The notes beneath the pieces were generated by a model, which worked only from the letters and a program-made list of their open reading frames with translations, was not told where the DNA came from and did no database searches. From Glycomyces sp. NRRL B-16210 (lineage in GTDB: Bacteria > Actinomycetota > Actinomycetes > Mycobacteriales > Micromonosporaceae), in the NCBI RefSeq assembly GCF_000719515.1, contig NZ_JOGR01000005.1:62001-126000 (forward strand): DNA of 64,000 nt, in the 5' to 3' direction. Shown piece after piece: positions 16,376-25,694 of the stretch. Made by a program: the position numbers and the translations under genes. Each line of letters begins with the position of its first letter. Positions within the stretch are counted from its first letter, which is position 1.

Positions 16376-16939
16376 TCACCCGTGGCGCGGCCACACCGCG
16401 GTGTCGATGAACGCCTCGACCACCTCGATCACGTCCGCGAGCGCGTGCGCGGACTCCACCAGCGGCCTGCCGCGGATGAACAGGCCGTGGTCGGCGCCGG
16501 GGATCTCGCAGACCTCCCCGGGCAGCTCCTTCGCCAGCGCGTTGTTCCAGGCCGGGTCGGCCGTGCCCCCGATGAGCAGGAACGGCGCGGTCGAGCGGCG
16601 CAGGGCCTGCACGATCGGATAGTGCTGGAGGAGCGGGGTGAACCAGATCGCCGGGAGCCCGTGGTGGGCCGCCAGCACGGAGGCGGCGGTCCCGATGGAC
16701 TTGCCGACCAGCAGCGGCGGGTCGTCGTTGTGGACCCGGTCGAGCACCGCCTCGGTCTGCTCGCACACGCCCTCGATGAGCGTCTGCGCGTCCGCCGCGA
16801 GCCGGTCCACGTCGTTCCACACGATCGGATACGTATGGGCGCCACGCGATTGCAACGCCACGTGCGTGTACATCAACAGCGGGCCCTGGACGCTGTAGTT
16901 GCGTCCGGGAAGCAGCAGGGCCTGGCGGCGACGGGGCAT
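16376..16939 (-). CDS. Alpha/beta-hydrolase, dienelactone-hydrolase-like
   Basis: This 187-residue single-domain alpha/beta hydrolase begins ALLLPGRNYSVQGPLL and has the nucleophile elbow GKSIGT (Gly-x-Ser-x-Gly), a late Asp in GGTADPAW and the catalytic His in GADHGLFI. The substrate is unknown. ATG 16939 is 7 bases behind TAGAAT on the minus strand, so it is probably leaderless; the open frame running upstream to 17272 has no start signal. Confidence 0.82.
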   Translation of the reverse strand: MPRRRQALLLPGRNYSVQGPLLMYTHVALQSRGAHTYPIVWNDVDRLAADAQTLIEGVCEQTEAVLDRVHNDDPPLLVGKSIGTAASVLAAHHGLPAIWFTPLLQHYPIVQALRRSTAPFLLIGGTADPAWNNALAKELPGEVCEIPGADHGLFIRGRPLVESAHALADVIEVVEAFIDTAVWPRHG

Positions 16940-17299
16940 GAGTGGAATTCTAGTGCCGGCGGGCCGCGATCGCGGGCCTGCCGACTGGAGGTACAGGAGA
17001 GCCGCACGACCACGGGGGAAGTCGTGCGGCTTGCAGAAAGCATAGCGCTCCGACATTTCGCAGCAACGGATTGAATCGGCGCGGCGTGCCATCCTTGGGG
17101 CGAAAGGCCCTTCCCGAAACCTCGAAACGGCCATGAGGCAGTCTAGACCTGCTGTGCCGCAAGGGGTTCGGCCGCAATTGTCGGGTTCCTGACAAAACCC
17201 GGTGCGGGCGCGCCACACCGGTCCCCGCGGGCCCCTGCGAGTGGGGAACGGGCGAATTAGTATCGACAGCACCAGACCGAAGCGCGTGAAGGAGCCCTC
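16940..17299. other. 360-bp divergent intergenic region with hairpin
   Basis: There is no convincing gene here. The minus side carries TAGAAT (16947-16952) for the hydrolase. A perfect 11-bp stem AGCCGCACGAC/GTCGTGCGGCT with a 10-base loop lies at 17000-17031. The plus side has TAGTAT (17258-17263) about 36 bases before the MoxR start. The hairpin is not explained by either promoter and could end a small RNA. Confidence 0.5.
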
Positions 17300-18373
<1,074 letters not shown>

Positions 18374-18377
18374 CCGC

Positions 18378-19337
18378 GTGAACCTCGCCGACCTGCGCGC
18401 CCTCGACCGCCTGCAACTGCTCGTCACCCGCCGCCTCGACGGGCTCCTCCACGGCGACTACCTCGGCCTGCTGCCCGGACCCGGCTCCGAAGCCGGCGAG
18501 GCCCGCGAATACCGCGCCGGCGACGACGTCCGCCGCATGGACTGGCCCGTCACCGCCCGCACCACCGTCCCGCACGTGCGCACCACCGTCGCCGACCGCG
18601 AACTCGAGACCTGGCTCGCCATCGACCTCTCCCCGAGCCTCGACTTCGGCACCGTCGGCATGCTCAAACGCGAACTCGCCGAAGGCGCCGTCGCCGCCTT
18701 CGCCTACCTCGCCGGACGCGGCGGCAACCGCATCGGCGCCGTCGTCACCGATGGCGGCCCGCCCAAAGCCATCCCCCCGCGCCCCGGCCGCGGCGGGGCC
18801 CGCTCGCTCCTGCGCGCCATCACGAGCCTGCCCCGCGCCTCCGGCCCGATCGCCGAGGCACCGGGCCACAGCCTCGCCGACCTCATCGACAAGACCCGCC
18901 GCCACGCCCGCCGCCGCGGCCTCGCCATCGTCATCTCCGACTTCTTGGAGGACGAAGTCCGGAAAGAACAGCAGCACGGTCTCGGAGACGAGTACGGCCC
19001 GGCGGGCGAAGCCCGCTGGGTCCGCGAACTGCGCCGCCTCGCCGTCCGCCAGCAGGTCCTCTGCGTCGAGATCCTCGACCCGGCCGAACTCGCCCTCCCC
19101 GACGTCGGCGTCGTCGACCTCATGGACCCCGAGACCGGCGCCTCCGTCGAAGTCCAGACCGGCAACGCCCGCTTCCGCGCCCGCTACGCCGAGGCCGCCG
19201 CCGCCCAGAGGGCCCGCATCGCCGCCGGCATCCGCTCCGGCGGCGCCGCCCACCTGCGCCTGTCCACCGGCTCGGACTGGCTGCGCGACATCGCCGCCTT
19301 CGTCGCCGAACGCCGCCACCTCGCCGCCTACCGCTGA
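18378..19337 (+). CDS. DUF58 protein, MoxR partner
   Basis: This 319-residue protein has the DUF58 hallmark EYRAGDDVRRMDWPVTAR, followed by a degenerate VWA-like fold (TWLAIDLSPSLDFG and LAIVISDFLEDE). DUF58 proteins always accompany MoxR ATPases, and this gene starts 4 bases after the moxR stop with GTG 18378. It lacks the two N-terminal membrane segments common in longer DUF58 proteins. It is probably the adaptor between the ATPase and the VWA protein. Confidence 0.9.
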   Translation: MNLADLRALDRLQLLVTRRLDGLLHGDYLGLLPGPGSEAGEAREYRAGDDVRRMDWPVTARTTVPHVRTTVADRELETWLAIDLSPSLDFGTVGMLKRELAEGAVAAFAYLAGRGGNRIGAVVTDGGPPKAIPPRPGRGGARSLLRAITSLPRASGPIAEAPGHSLADLIDKTRRHARRRGLAIVISDFLEDEVRKEQQHGLGDEYGPAGEARWVRELRRLAVRQQVLCVEILDPAELALPDVGVVDLMDPETGASVEVQTGNARFRARYAEAAAAQRARIAAGIRSGGAAHLRLSTGSDWLRDIAAFVAERRHLAAYR

Positions 19338-19370
19338 CCCGGTCCGACACCGACCTCCGAAGGAGCACCC

Positions 19371-20321
19371 TTGATCCGCCTGCTCGACCCGATGTGGCTC
19401 CTGGCGCTCATCCCCGTCGCCGCGCTCGCCGCCGTCTACGTCTGGGCCCAGTTCGCCCGCAAGCGGGTCGCCGTCAGGTTCGCCAACGCCGCCCTGCTGG
19501 CCAAACTCGTGCCGCGCCTGCCCGGCTGGCGCCGCCACCTCCCGGCCGGCCTCCTCGTCATCGCGCTGGCCCTCCTGGTCGGCGGCATGGCCCGCCCCGC
19601 GGTGGACGTCGAGGAGCCCCAGGAGCGGGCCACGGTCATCCTCGCCATCGACGTGTCGCTGTCGATGATGGCGACCGACGTGGACCCCACCCGCATCGAC
19701 GCGGCCAAGTCCGCCGCCGCCGACTTCGTGGCCGAACTGCCCGAGCAGTACAACGTCGGGCTCGTCTCCTTCGCCGGCTACGCCTCGGTCGTGGTGCCCC
19801 CCACCAAGAACCGCGCCGAGGTCACCTCCGCGATCAACGGCCTCACCCTCGCCGAGGCCACCGCCACCGGCGACGCGGTCTTCGCCTCGCTCCAGGCCGT
19901 CCAGCAGGTCCTGGCCGACGCCACCGGCGAGCTCGCCCCCGCGCGCATCCTCCTGCTCTCCGACGGCTACCGCACGGCCGGGCGCACCGTCGAGGAGGCC
20001 GCCGACGCGGCCGCCGCCGCTGAGATCCCCGTCTCCACCGTCGCCTTCGGCACCGACGAGGGCATCATCGAACTCGACGGCGACCTCGTCTCGGTCCCGG
20101 TCGACCGCGAGGCCCTCGCCGGGCTCGCCGACGCCACCGGCGGGGAGTACTACGAGGCGGTCACCGTCGAGCAGCTCCGGGCCGTCTACGAGGACATGGG
20201 CTCCTCCCTCGGCTACCGCACCATCGCCGAGGACGTCTCGCAGTGGTTCGTCGGCTCGGCCATGGTCCTGCTGTTCACCGCGGCCGGCCTCAGCCTCGCC
20301 TGGACCTCCCGGCTCACCTGA
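19371..20321 (+). CDS. Membrane VWA protein (BatA-like)
   Basis: This 316-residue protein has two N-terminal membrane segments (about 8-27 and 57-75), a von Willebrand A domain with the metal-ion-dependent adhesion site DVSLS (Asp-x-Ser-x-Ser, about 95) and downstream Thr/Asp, and one C-terminal membrane segment (about 290-312). It resembles BatA. TTG 19371 has GAAGGAG upstream. It completes the MoxR-DUF58-VWA operon; no BatB/BatD-like gene follows. Confidence 0.93.
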   Translation: MIRLLDPMWLLALIPVAALAAVYVWAQFARKRVAVRFANAALLAKLVPRLPGWRRHLPAGLLVIALALLVGGMARPAVDVEEPQERATVILAIDVSLSMMATDVDPTRIDAAKSAAADFVAELPEQYNVGLVSFAGYASVVVPPTKNRAEVTSAINGLTLAEATATGDAVFASLQAVQQVLADATGELAPARILLLSDGYRTAGRTVEEAADAAAAAEIPVSTVAFGTDEGIIELDGDLVSVPVDREALAGLADATGGEYYEAVTVEQLRAVYEDMGSSLGYRTIAEDVSQWFVGSAMVLLFTAAGLSLAWTSRLT

Positions 20322-20383
20322 TCGTCTGAGGCGGATACCACACGGTGCGTGAAGGCCCCTTCGCCGCCGCGGCGGCCCGTCGC

Positions 20384-20389
20384 TACGAT
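20384..20389 (+). promoter_or_regulatory. -10 box of fabG-fabI promoter
   Basis: TACGAT places the transcript start near 20396, giving a leader of about 35 bases with GAGGGAG before the fabG ATG. This argues against the in-frame GTG at 20395 as the start. Confidence 0.45.
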
Positions 20390-20430
20390 CGTCGGTGGCT
20401 TCGTACAAAGAACATGAGGGAGTTCGAACA

Positions 20431-21135
20431 ATGGCGCGCACGGTCCTCGTCACCGGAGGCAACCGCGGGATCGGCCTCGCGATCGCCCGGGCCTTCGCGG
20501 CCCAGGGCGACAACGTCGCCGTCACCCACCGCGGCTCCGGCGCCCCCGACGGCCTCTACGGCGTCCAGTGCGACATCACCGACGCCGCCTCGGTCGACGC
20601 CGCCTTCACCGACGTCGAGGCCAAGTTCGGCCCCGTCGAGACCCTCGTCGCCAACGCCGGGATCACCGACGACACGCTCCTGCTGCGCATGAGCGAGGAG
20701 CAGTTCGAACGCGTCGTCGACACCAACCTCAAAGGCGCCTGGCGGGTCGCCAAGCGCGCCTCCTCGAAGATGCTCCGCGCCAAGCACGGGCGCATGATCT
20801 TCATCTCCTCGGTCGTCGGCCTCTACGGCAACGCCGGTCAGACCAACTACGCCGCCTCGAAGGCGGGCCTGGTCGGCCTCGCGCGGTCCATCACCCGCGA
20901 ACTCGGCTCGCGGAACATCACCGCGAACGTCGTCGCGCCCGGCTTCGTGGAGACCGACATGACCGACGCCCTGCCCGAGGCGCAGCGCAACGCCTACTTC
21001 GCGAACATCCCGGCGAAGCGCTTCGCCACCCCCGAGGAGGTCGCCGGAGCCGTCACCTGGCTCGCCGGCGACGCCGCGGCCTACGTCAACGGCGCGGTCA
21101 TCCCCGTCGACGGCGGCCTGGGCATGGGCCACTAG
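20431..21135 (+). CDS. fabG: 3-oxoacyl-ACP reductase, MabA/FabG1 type
   Basis: This SDR reduces 3-oxoacyl-ACP with NADPH in type II fatty acid elongation. The 234 residues include VLVTGGNRGIGLAIA (cofactor), the MabA-like THRGSGAPDGLYGVQCDITD stretch, a catalytic Ser in ISSVVG, Tyr140 and Lys144 (NYAASK) and an end VDGGLGMGH that closely matches mycobacterial MabA. GAGGGAG supports the ATG. fabI and hemH follow, the same order as mabA-inhA-hemZ in mycobacteria. Confidence 0.95.
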   Translation: MARTVLVTGGNRGIGLAIARAFAAQGDNVAVTHRGSGAPDGLYGVQCDITDAASVDAAFTDVEAKFGPVETLVANAGITDDTLLLRMSEEQFERVVDTNLKGAWRVAKRASSKMLRAKHGRMIFISSVVGLYGNAGQTNYAASKAGLVGLARSITRELGSRNITANVVAPGFVETDMTDALPEAQRNAYFANIPAKRFATPEEVAGAVTWLAGDAAAYVNGAVIPVDGGLGMGH

Positions 21136-21198
21136 GCCCCGCGAAAGCCCCTGGGCCTCAACAGTTTTCGAGAACGAACAGTGACGACGGAGGAAGAC

Positions 21199-21981
21199 AT
21201 GTCTGGAATCTTGGACGGCAAGCGGCTGCTCATCACCGGGGTGATCACCGAGCAGTCCCTCGGGTTCGGCGTGGCCAAGTACGCGCAGGAGCAGGGCGCC
21301 GAAGTGGTCCTCACCGGCTTCGGACGCCTCTCCCTGGTCAACCGCATCGCCGGCAAGCTGCCGAAGCCCGCCCCGGTCATCGAACTGGACGTGACCGACG
21401 CCGAGCACCTCGACGGCCTCGCCGCCAAGGTCCGCGAGCACGTCGACGGCATCGACGGCGTGCTGCACTCCATCGCCTACGCCCCGCCCTCGGCGCTCGG
21501 CGGGAACTTCCTGAACACCCCCTGGGACGACGTCGCCACCGCCGTCCAGGTCTCGGCCTTCTCCTACAAGTCCCTGGCCATGGCCGCCCTGCCGCTCATG
21601 GGCAACGGCGGCTCCATCGTCGGCCTCACCTTCGACGCGAGCCAGGCCTGGCCGGTCTACGACTGGATGGGCGTGGCCAAGGCCGCCCTGGAGTCCGCCA
21701 ACCGCTACCTCGCGCGCGACTTCGGCCCCAAGGGCATCCGCGTCAACCTCGTCTCGGCGGGCCCGCAGCGCACCATGGCCGCGAAGTCCATCCCCGGCTT
21801 CGAGGCCTTCGAGGAGGCCTGGACCAAGCGCGCCCCGCTCGGCTGGTCGCTCACCGACTCCGAGCCGGTCGCCAAGGCCGTCGCCGCGCTCCTGTCCGAC
21901 CTGTTCCCCGCGACCAGCGGCGAGATCCTCCACGTCGACGGCGGCTTCCACGCCGTCGGGGTCGAGCGCACCGAGTCGTAG
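21199..21981 (+). CDS. fabI: Enoyl-ACP reductase, InhA type
   Basis: This NADH-dependent reductase performs the last step of each elongation cycle. Its 260 residues align along their length with InhA: LLITGVITEQSLGFGVAKYAQ at the start, GVLHSIAYAPP, FDASQAWPVYDWMGVAKAALES with catalytic Tyr154 and Lys161, and an AGPQRTMAAKSIPGF loop. ATG 21199 has GGAGG 6 bases upstream; an earlier in-frame GTG at 21181 does not. It lies 63 bases behind fabG, probably in one transcript. Confidence 0.95.
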   Translation: MSGILDGKRLLITGVITEQSLGFGVAKYAQEQGAEVVLTGFGRLSLVNRIAGKLPKPAPVIELDVTDAEHLDGLAAKVREHVDGIDGVLHSIAYAPPSALGGNFLNTPWDDVATAVQVSAFSYKSLAMAALPLMGNGGSIVGLTFDASQAWPVYDWMGVAKAALESANRYLARDFGPKGIRVNLVSAGPQRTMAAKSIPGFEAFEEAWTKRAPLGWSLTDSEPVAKAVAALLSDLFPATSGEILHVDGGFHAVGVERTES

Positions 21982-22062
21982 CGGAGCCGCCGGTTCCCCG
22001 ACCATGAGCAGTCCAGCCAGCAACCGCCCGGCCGCGAACGGCCAGTCACGAACGGTCCATCC

Positions 22063-23115
22063 ATGAACGAAGCAGCCTTGAACGGATACGACGCGGTCCT
22101 GCTCGTCTCCTTCGGCGGACCGGAGGGCCCCGGCGACGTCCTGCCGTTCCTGCGCAACGTCACCCGAGGCCGCGGGATCCCCGACGAGCGCCTCGCCGAG
22201 GTCGCCGAGCACTACTACCACTTCGGCGGCGTCTCGCCGATCAACCAGTGGTGCCGCGAGGTCATCGAGGCGCTGCGCCACGAGTTCCGCATCAGCGGCA
22301 TCGACCTGCCCATCTACTGGGGCAACCGCAACTGGCCGCCGATGCTCGTGGACGCGGTCACCCAGATGACCGGCGACGGCGTCAAACGCGCCCTCGCGCT
22401 GTGCACCAGCGCCTACGGCTCGTACTCCTCGTGCCGCCAGTACGTGGAGGACATCAACGCCGCCCGCGCCGCCGTCGGCGAGACCGCGCCCGCGATCGAC
22501 AAGATCCGGCACTTCTTCGACCACCCCGGCTTCGTCGGCGGCTTCGCCGCGCAGCTGCGCGAGAGCCTCGACCGCATCGAGGACCAGTCGAAGACCCGCG
22601 TGGTCTTCACCGCCCACTCCATCCCCACCGTCATGGAGGAGTGCTCCGGCCCCGAAGGCGCCCGCTACTCCGACCAGGTCGCCGAAGCCGCCGGACTCGT
22701 CGCCGACGGCGCCGGCTGGAACGGACCGATCGACGTCGTCTGGCAGTCCCGCTCGGGCCCGCCGTCGATGCCGTGGCTCGCCCCCGACGTCAACGACCAC
22801 CTCAAGGTCCTCGCCGCCGAAGGCGTCGACACCGTCGTGGTCAGCCCCGTCGGGTTCCTCTCCGACCACATCGAGGTCCTCTGGGACCTCGACAACGAGG
22901 CCGCCGAGACCGCCGCCGAACTCGGCCTGCGCTACCTGCGGGCCGGCACGCCCCGGGTCGGGGCCGACCTCGTCGGCATGTTCCGCGACCTGGTCGCCGA
23001 GCGCGTCAAGGGCGAACCGCTCAAGCGCCTGGGCAAGCTCCCGGTCTGGGACCCGACGGTCGAGGGCTGCTGCCCCGCCCGCCGCCCCCCGGCCCCCGAG
23101 AAGCACCGCCGCTGA
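22063..23115 (+). CDS. hemH: Ferrochelatase (probably coproporphyrin III type)
   Basis: This enzyme inserts ferrous iron into the porphyrin ring; actinobacterial members are known to act on coproporphyrin III (CpfC). The 350 residues contain VLLVSFGGPEGP, the metal-side His in FTAHSIPTVM and the PVGFLSDHIEVLWDLD signature. A Cys in YGSYSSCRQY and a CysCys pair near the C-terminus fit the iron-sulfur cluster known in mycobacterial ferrochelatase. ATG 22063 lacks a clear ribosome binding site. It may be coupled to a 20-codon reading frame from 22004 whose TGA overlaps it, or to fabI upstream. Confidence 0.94.
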   Translation: MNEAALNGYDAVLLVSFGGPEGPGDVLPFLRNVTRGRGIPDERLAEVAEHYYHFGGVSPINQWCREVIEALRHEFRISGIDLPIYWGNRNWPPMLVDAVTQMTGDGVKRALALCTSAYGSYSSCRQYVEDINAARAAVGETAPAIDKIRHFFDHPGFVGGFAAQLRESLDRIEDQSKTRVVFTAHSIPTVMEECSGPEGARYSDQVAEAAGLVADGAGWNGPIDVVWQSRSGPPSMPWLAPDVNDHLKVLAAEGVDTVVVSPVGFLSDHIEVLWDLDNEAAETAAELGLRYLRAGTPRVGADLVGMFRDLVAERVKGEPLKRLGKLPVWDPTVEGCCPARRPPAPEKHRR

Positions 23116-23119
23116 CATC

Positions 23120-23171
23120 GCCGGGCCCGCCCGCCGAGCCGTTCCGCGGCCTTCGGCCGAGCGGGCCCGGC
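23120..23171. terminator. Nested hairpin after hemH
   Basis: GCCGGGCCCGC (23120-23130) pairs perfectly with GCGGGCCCGGC (23161-23171) and encloses a second hairpin CGGCC-TTC-GGCCG. It ends the fabG-fabI-hemH transcript; there is no U-tract. Confidence 0.65.
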
Positions 23172-23214
23172 ACCGTCGTCCCCGCAGGTAGCACTCGCAT
23201 GACATGCTTGGGGG

Positions 23215-23658
23215 GTGGACTCCGTATTCATCTGGATCATCGCCGCAGTGATCCTCGGCGTGGCCGAACTCTTCACCGGCACTTTCGTCCTCGCCATGGT
23301 CGCCGGCGGTGCCGCGCTCGCCGGCATCGCCGCCGCCTTCGGCGCGCCCTTCTGGCTCCAGGCCGTCCTCTTCGGGGTCGGCTCGGTCGCCTCGATCTTC
23401 GGGCTCCGCCCGTTCCTCAAGCAGGCCCTCGAATCCGAGCGGAGGAACGAGGGAGGCCACGCCTTCGGCACCCGCGCGATCGAGGGCGCCGAAGCCCACG
23501 TCCTCGAGACCGTGGACGTCTCCGGCGGCCTCGTCGAGATCGCCGGCGACAACTGGACCGCCTACCCCCTCGAACCCGACCAGGTGCTCGAACCCGGCGA
23601 CAGCGTCACGGTGGTAGAAATCAAGGGGGCCACCGTGATCGTCTGGAAGCAGACCTGA
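23215..23658 (+). CDS. NfeD-like membrane protein
   Basis: This 147-residue protein has three close membrane segments (about 4-70) and a C-terminal OB-fold (about 85-145: GAEAHVLETVDVSGGLVEIAGDNWTAYP). This is the short NfeD architecture without a ClpP-like protease domain. NfeD1b proteins work next to SPFH/stomatin proteins, and the SPFH gene follows after 95 bases. The start is GTG 23215; the next in-frame start would delete TM1. Confidence 0.9.
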   Translation: MDSVFIWIIAAVILGVAELFTGTFVLAMVAGGAALAGIAAAFGAPFWLQAVLFGVGSVASIFGLRPFLKQALESERRNEGGHAFGTRAIEGAEAHVLETVDVSGGLVEIAGDNWTAYPLEPDQVLEPGDSVTVVEIKGATVIVWKQT

Positions 23659-23671
23659 AGCCGCCCCTCCG

Positions 23672-23692
23672 CCGGCCCGCCCCTCGGGCCGG
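23672..23692. other. Hairpin between NfeD and SPFH genes
   Basis: CCGGCCCG pairs perfectly with CGGGCCGG around CCCCT. It could attenuate or end the NfeD transcript before the SPFH gene. Confidence 0.4.
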
Positions 23693-23753
23693 ACACCGAC
23701 GCAAGACCATGAAACGCCCGCCGATCCGCCAGACAACTGGAGGCTAGAACACC

Positions 23754-24791
23754 ATGGATGCCGTAGGCATACTCCTGCTCATCGTCGCGTTCTTCTTCAT
23801 CATCGTGCTCTTCCGCTCGATCAAGATCGTGCCGCAGCAGTGGAACTACATCATCGAGCGCCTCGGCCGCTACCGCCGGACCCTCGAACCGGGGCCGCGA
23901 CTGCTCGTGCCCTTCGTGGACTCCGTCCGCGCCAAAGTGGACCTTCGCGAGCGCGTCGTGAACTTCCCGCCGCAGCCGGTCATCACCGCCGACAACCTCG
24001 GCGTCCAGATCGACACGGTCCTGTACTACATCATCACCCAGCCCACCGCGGCCGTGTACAACATCGACGACTACCTCGCCGGCGTCGAGCAGCTCACGAC
24101 CACCACGCTCCGCAACGTGGTCGGCTCCATGGACCTGGAGAAGACGCTCACCAGCCGCGAGGAGATCAACGCCCGCCTCGCCGCCGAGCTCGACAAGGCC
24201 ACCGACAAGTGGGGCCTCAAGGTCACCCGCGTCGAGCTGCGTTCGATCGAGCCGCCGCTGAGCATCCGCGACGCCATGGAGAAGCAGATGCGCGCCGAGC
24301 GCGACCGCCGCGCCGCGATCCTGAACGCCGAGGGCACCAAGCGCTCGGCGATCCTCAACGCCGAAGGCGAGCAGCAGGCGCAGGTCCTGCGCGCCAAGGG
24401 CCAGAGGGACGCGGCCGTCCTGCGCGCCGACGGTGAGGCGAAGGCGATCCAGACGGTCTTCACGGCCATCCACACCGCCAAGCCCACCGACCGCCTCCTG
24501 ACCTACCAGTACCTCCAGACGCTCCCGTCGATCGCCCAGGGCACCGCCAACAAGGTCTGGGTCGTCCCCGCCGAGCTCACCCGGGCCCTCGGCGGCATCG
24601 GCAACGCCTTCGGCGGCGGCGACAACGCCACCCCGGACGCCGAGGAGGAAGAGGTCGAGGTCGACACCAGCGCCCTCGAACTCGACGACGAGGCGAAGAA
24701 GGCCCTCGAAGCGGCCCAGCAGGCCGCCCGCGAGGTGCAGAACTTCGGCGAGGGCAAGACGACCAACGAGCTCCCGCCCGCGCCCGCGTAA
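23754..24791 (+). CDS. SPFH/stomatin-like protein (QmcA-type)
   Basis: This 345-residue membrane scaffold has one N-terminal membrane segment (about 4-22), an SPFH/band-7 domain (about 25-185: IKIVPQQWNYIIERLGRYRRTLEPG) and a coiled coil rich in Ala/Glu (about 185-240: MRAERDRRAAILNAEG). It ends in an acidic, Ala-rich tail. It should form oligomers on the inner face of the membrane and partner the upstream NfeD protein. A 9-bp hairpin follows. Confidence 0.94.
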   Translation: MDAVGILLLIVAFFFIIVLFRSIKIVPQQWNYIIERLGRYRRTLEPGPRLLVPFVDSVRAKVDLRERVVNFPPQPVITADNLGVQIDTVLYYIITQPTAAVYNIDDYLAGVEQLTTTTLRNVVGSMDLEKTLTSREEINARLAAELDKATDKWGLKVTRVELRSIEPPLSIRDAMEKQMRAERDRRAAILNAEGTKRSAILNAEGEQQAQVLRAKGQRDAAVLRADGEAKAIQTVFTAIHTAKPTDRLLTYQYLQTLPSIAQGTANKVWVVPAELTRALGGIGNAFGGGDNATPDAEEEEVEVDTSALELDDEAKKALEAAQQAAREVQNFGEGKTTNELPPAPA

Positions 24792-24815
24792 GGCGCCGCG
24801 ACCGAGCACGACGTG

Positions 24816-24854
24816 ACGCCCCGGAGCGGCCCTGCGGCCGCCCCGGGGCGTTTC
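24816..24854 (+). terminator. Terminator after SPFH gene
   Basis: ACGCCCCGG pairs with CCGGGGCGT, with an inner CGGCC/GGCCG stem, followed by TTT. It lies inside the longest possible frame of the next gene, which supports that gene's later start. Confidence 0.75.
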
Positions 24855-24866
24855 GCGCGCCTGCGG

Positions 24867-24872
24867 CACAAT
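24867..24872 (+). promoter_or_regulatory. -10 box, leaderless methyltransferase promoter
   Basis: CACAAT ends 6 bases before GTG 24879. No ribosome binding site is present. Confidence 0.5.
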
Positions 24873-24878
24873 CAGCGG

Positions 24879-25694
24879 GTGCCCGAACCAGTGACCCGCA
24901 TCGACGACCCCGACGACGAGCGCCTCGGCGACTACCGCGCCCTCACCGACCTCGCCCTGCGGACCCGCTTCGAGCAGCCGCACGGCTTGTTCATCGCCGA
25001 AGGCCACCAGGTCATCGCCCGCGCCCTGCGGGCCGGGTACCGGATGCGGTCGATGCTCATCGACGCCAAGCGCGCCGACCAGCTCGCCGGCCTCGCCGAG
25101 GACGCCCCCTGCTACACGGCCGGGCCGGACGTGCTCGAATCGGTCACCGGCTTCCACGTCCACCGCGGGGCCCTCGCCTCCTTCCACCGCAAGGAACTCC
25201 CCGAACCGGCCGCGCTCCTCGCCGCCGTCGGGCGCCTCGTCGTCCTGGAAGGCATCAACAACCACACCAACATCGGGGCGATCTTCAGGGTCGCGGCCGG
25301 GCTCGGCTTCGACGGCGTCCTGCTGGCCCCCGACTGCGCCGACCCGCTGTACCGCCGGAGCGTGCGGGTGAGCATGGGGGAGGTGTTCGCGGTGCCGTAC
25401 GCCTACCTCGACCCGTGGCCCGGCGGGCTCTACCAGGTGCGCGAGGCCGGGTTCACCCTGCACGGGCTGAGCCCTTCGCGTGGCGCGGTCGACATCGGCG
25501 CCGTCGGCGCCGCCGAGCGCGAGCGCCCGGCCCTCATGTTCGGCGCCGAAGGCCCCGGGCTCACCGAGGCCGCCCTGGACGCCTGCGACCGCACGGTGGT
25601 CATCCCCATGCACGCGGGCGTCGACTCGCTCAACGTCGCCGCCGCGACCGCGGTGGCCTGCTGGGAGCTGTCCCAGCCGCGCCCTAGAGGCTGA
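24879..25694 (+). CDS. TrmH/SpoU-family RNA 2'-O-methyltransferase
   Basis: This 271-residue SPOUT enzyme methylates a ribose 2'-OH in rRNA or tRNA using SAM. An N-terminal substrate-binding domain (about 30-105) precedes the knotted catalytic domain with motif 1 INNHTNIGAIFR, motif 2 LMFGAEGPGL and motif 3 IPMHAGVDSLNVAAA. GTG 24879 was chosen because the longer frame from 24813 includes the upstream terminator and the -10 box. The target nucleotide cannot be read from sequence. Its last 11 bases overlap the end of the convergent C45 gene. Confidence 0.92.
   Translation: MPEPVTRIDDPDDERLGDYRALTDLALRTRFEQPHGLFIAEGHQVIARALRAGYRMRSMLIDAKRADQLAGLAEDAPCYTAGPDVLESVTGFHVHRGALASFHRKELPEPAALLAAVGRLVVLEGINNHTNIGAIFRVAAGLGFDGVLLAPDCADPLYRRSVRVSMGEVFAVPYAYLDPWPGGLYQVREAGFTLHGLSPSRGAVDIGAVGAAERERPALMFGAEGPGLTEAALDACDRTVVIPMHAGVDSLNVAAATAVACWELSQPRPRG

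Noticed and set aside
20395..20430. Leaderless GTG start of FabG at 20395
   Set aside because: Only 5 bases separate it from TACGAT, and the ATG at 20431 has a good GAGGGAG and matches the MabA core start.
20383..23736. A 1117-codon open frame on the minus strand across fabG, fabI and hemH
   Set aside because: It is the antisense shadow of three well-supported genes in high-GC DNA; its translation is Gly/Asp/Val-rich with no domain.
24813..24878. Longer start for the SpoU methyltransferase
   Set aside because: The extra 22 codons contain the SPFH terminator and the -10 box of the gene itself.
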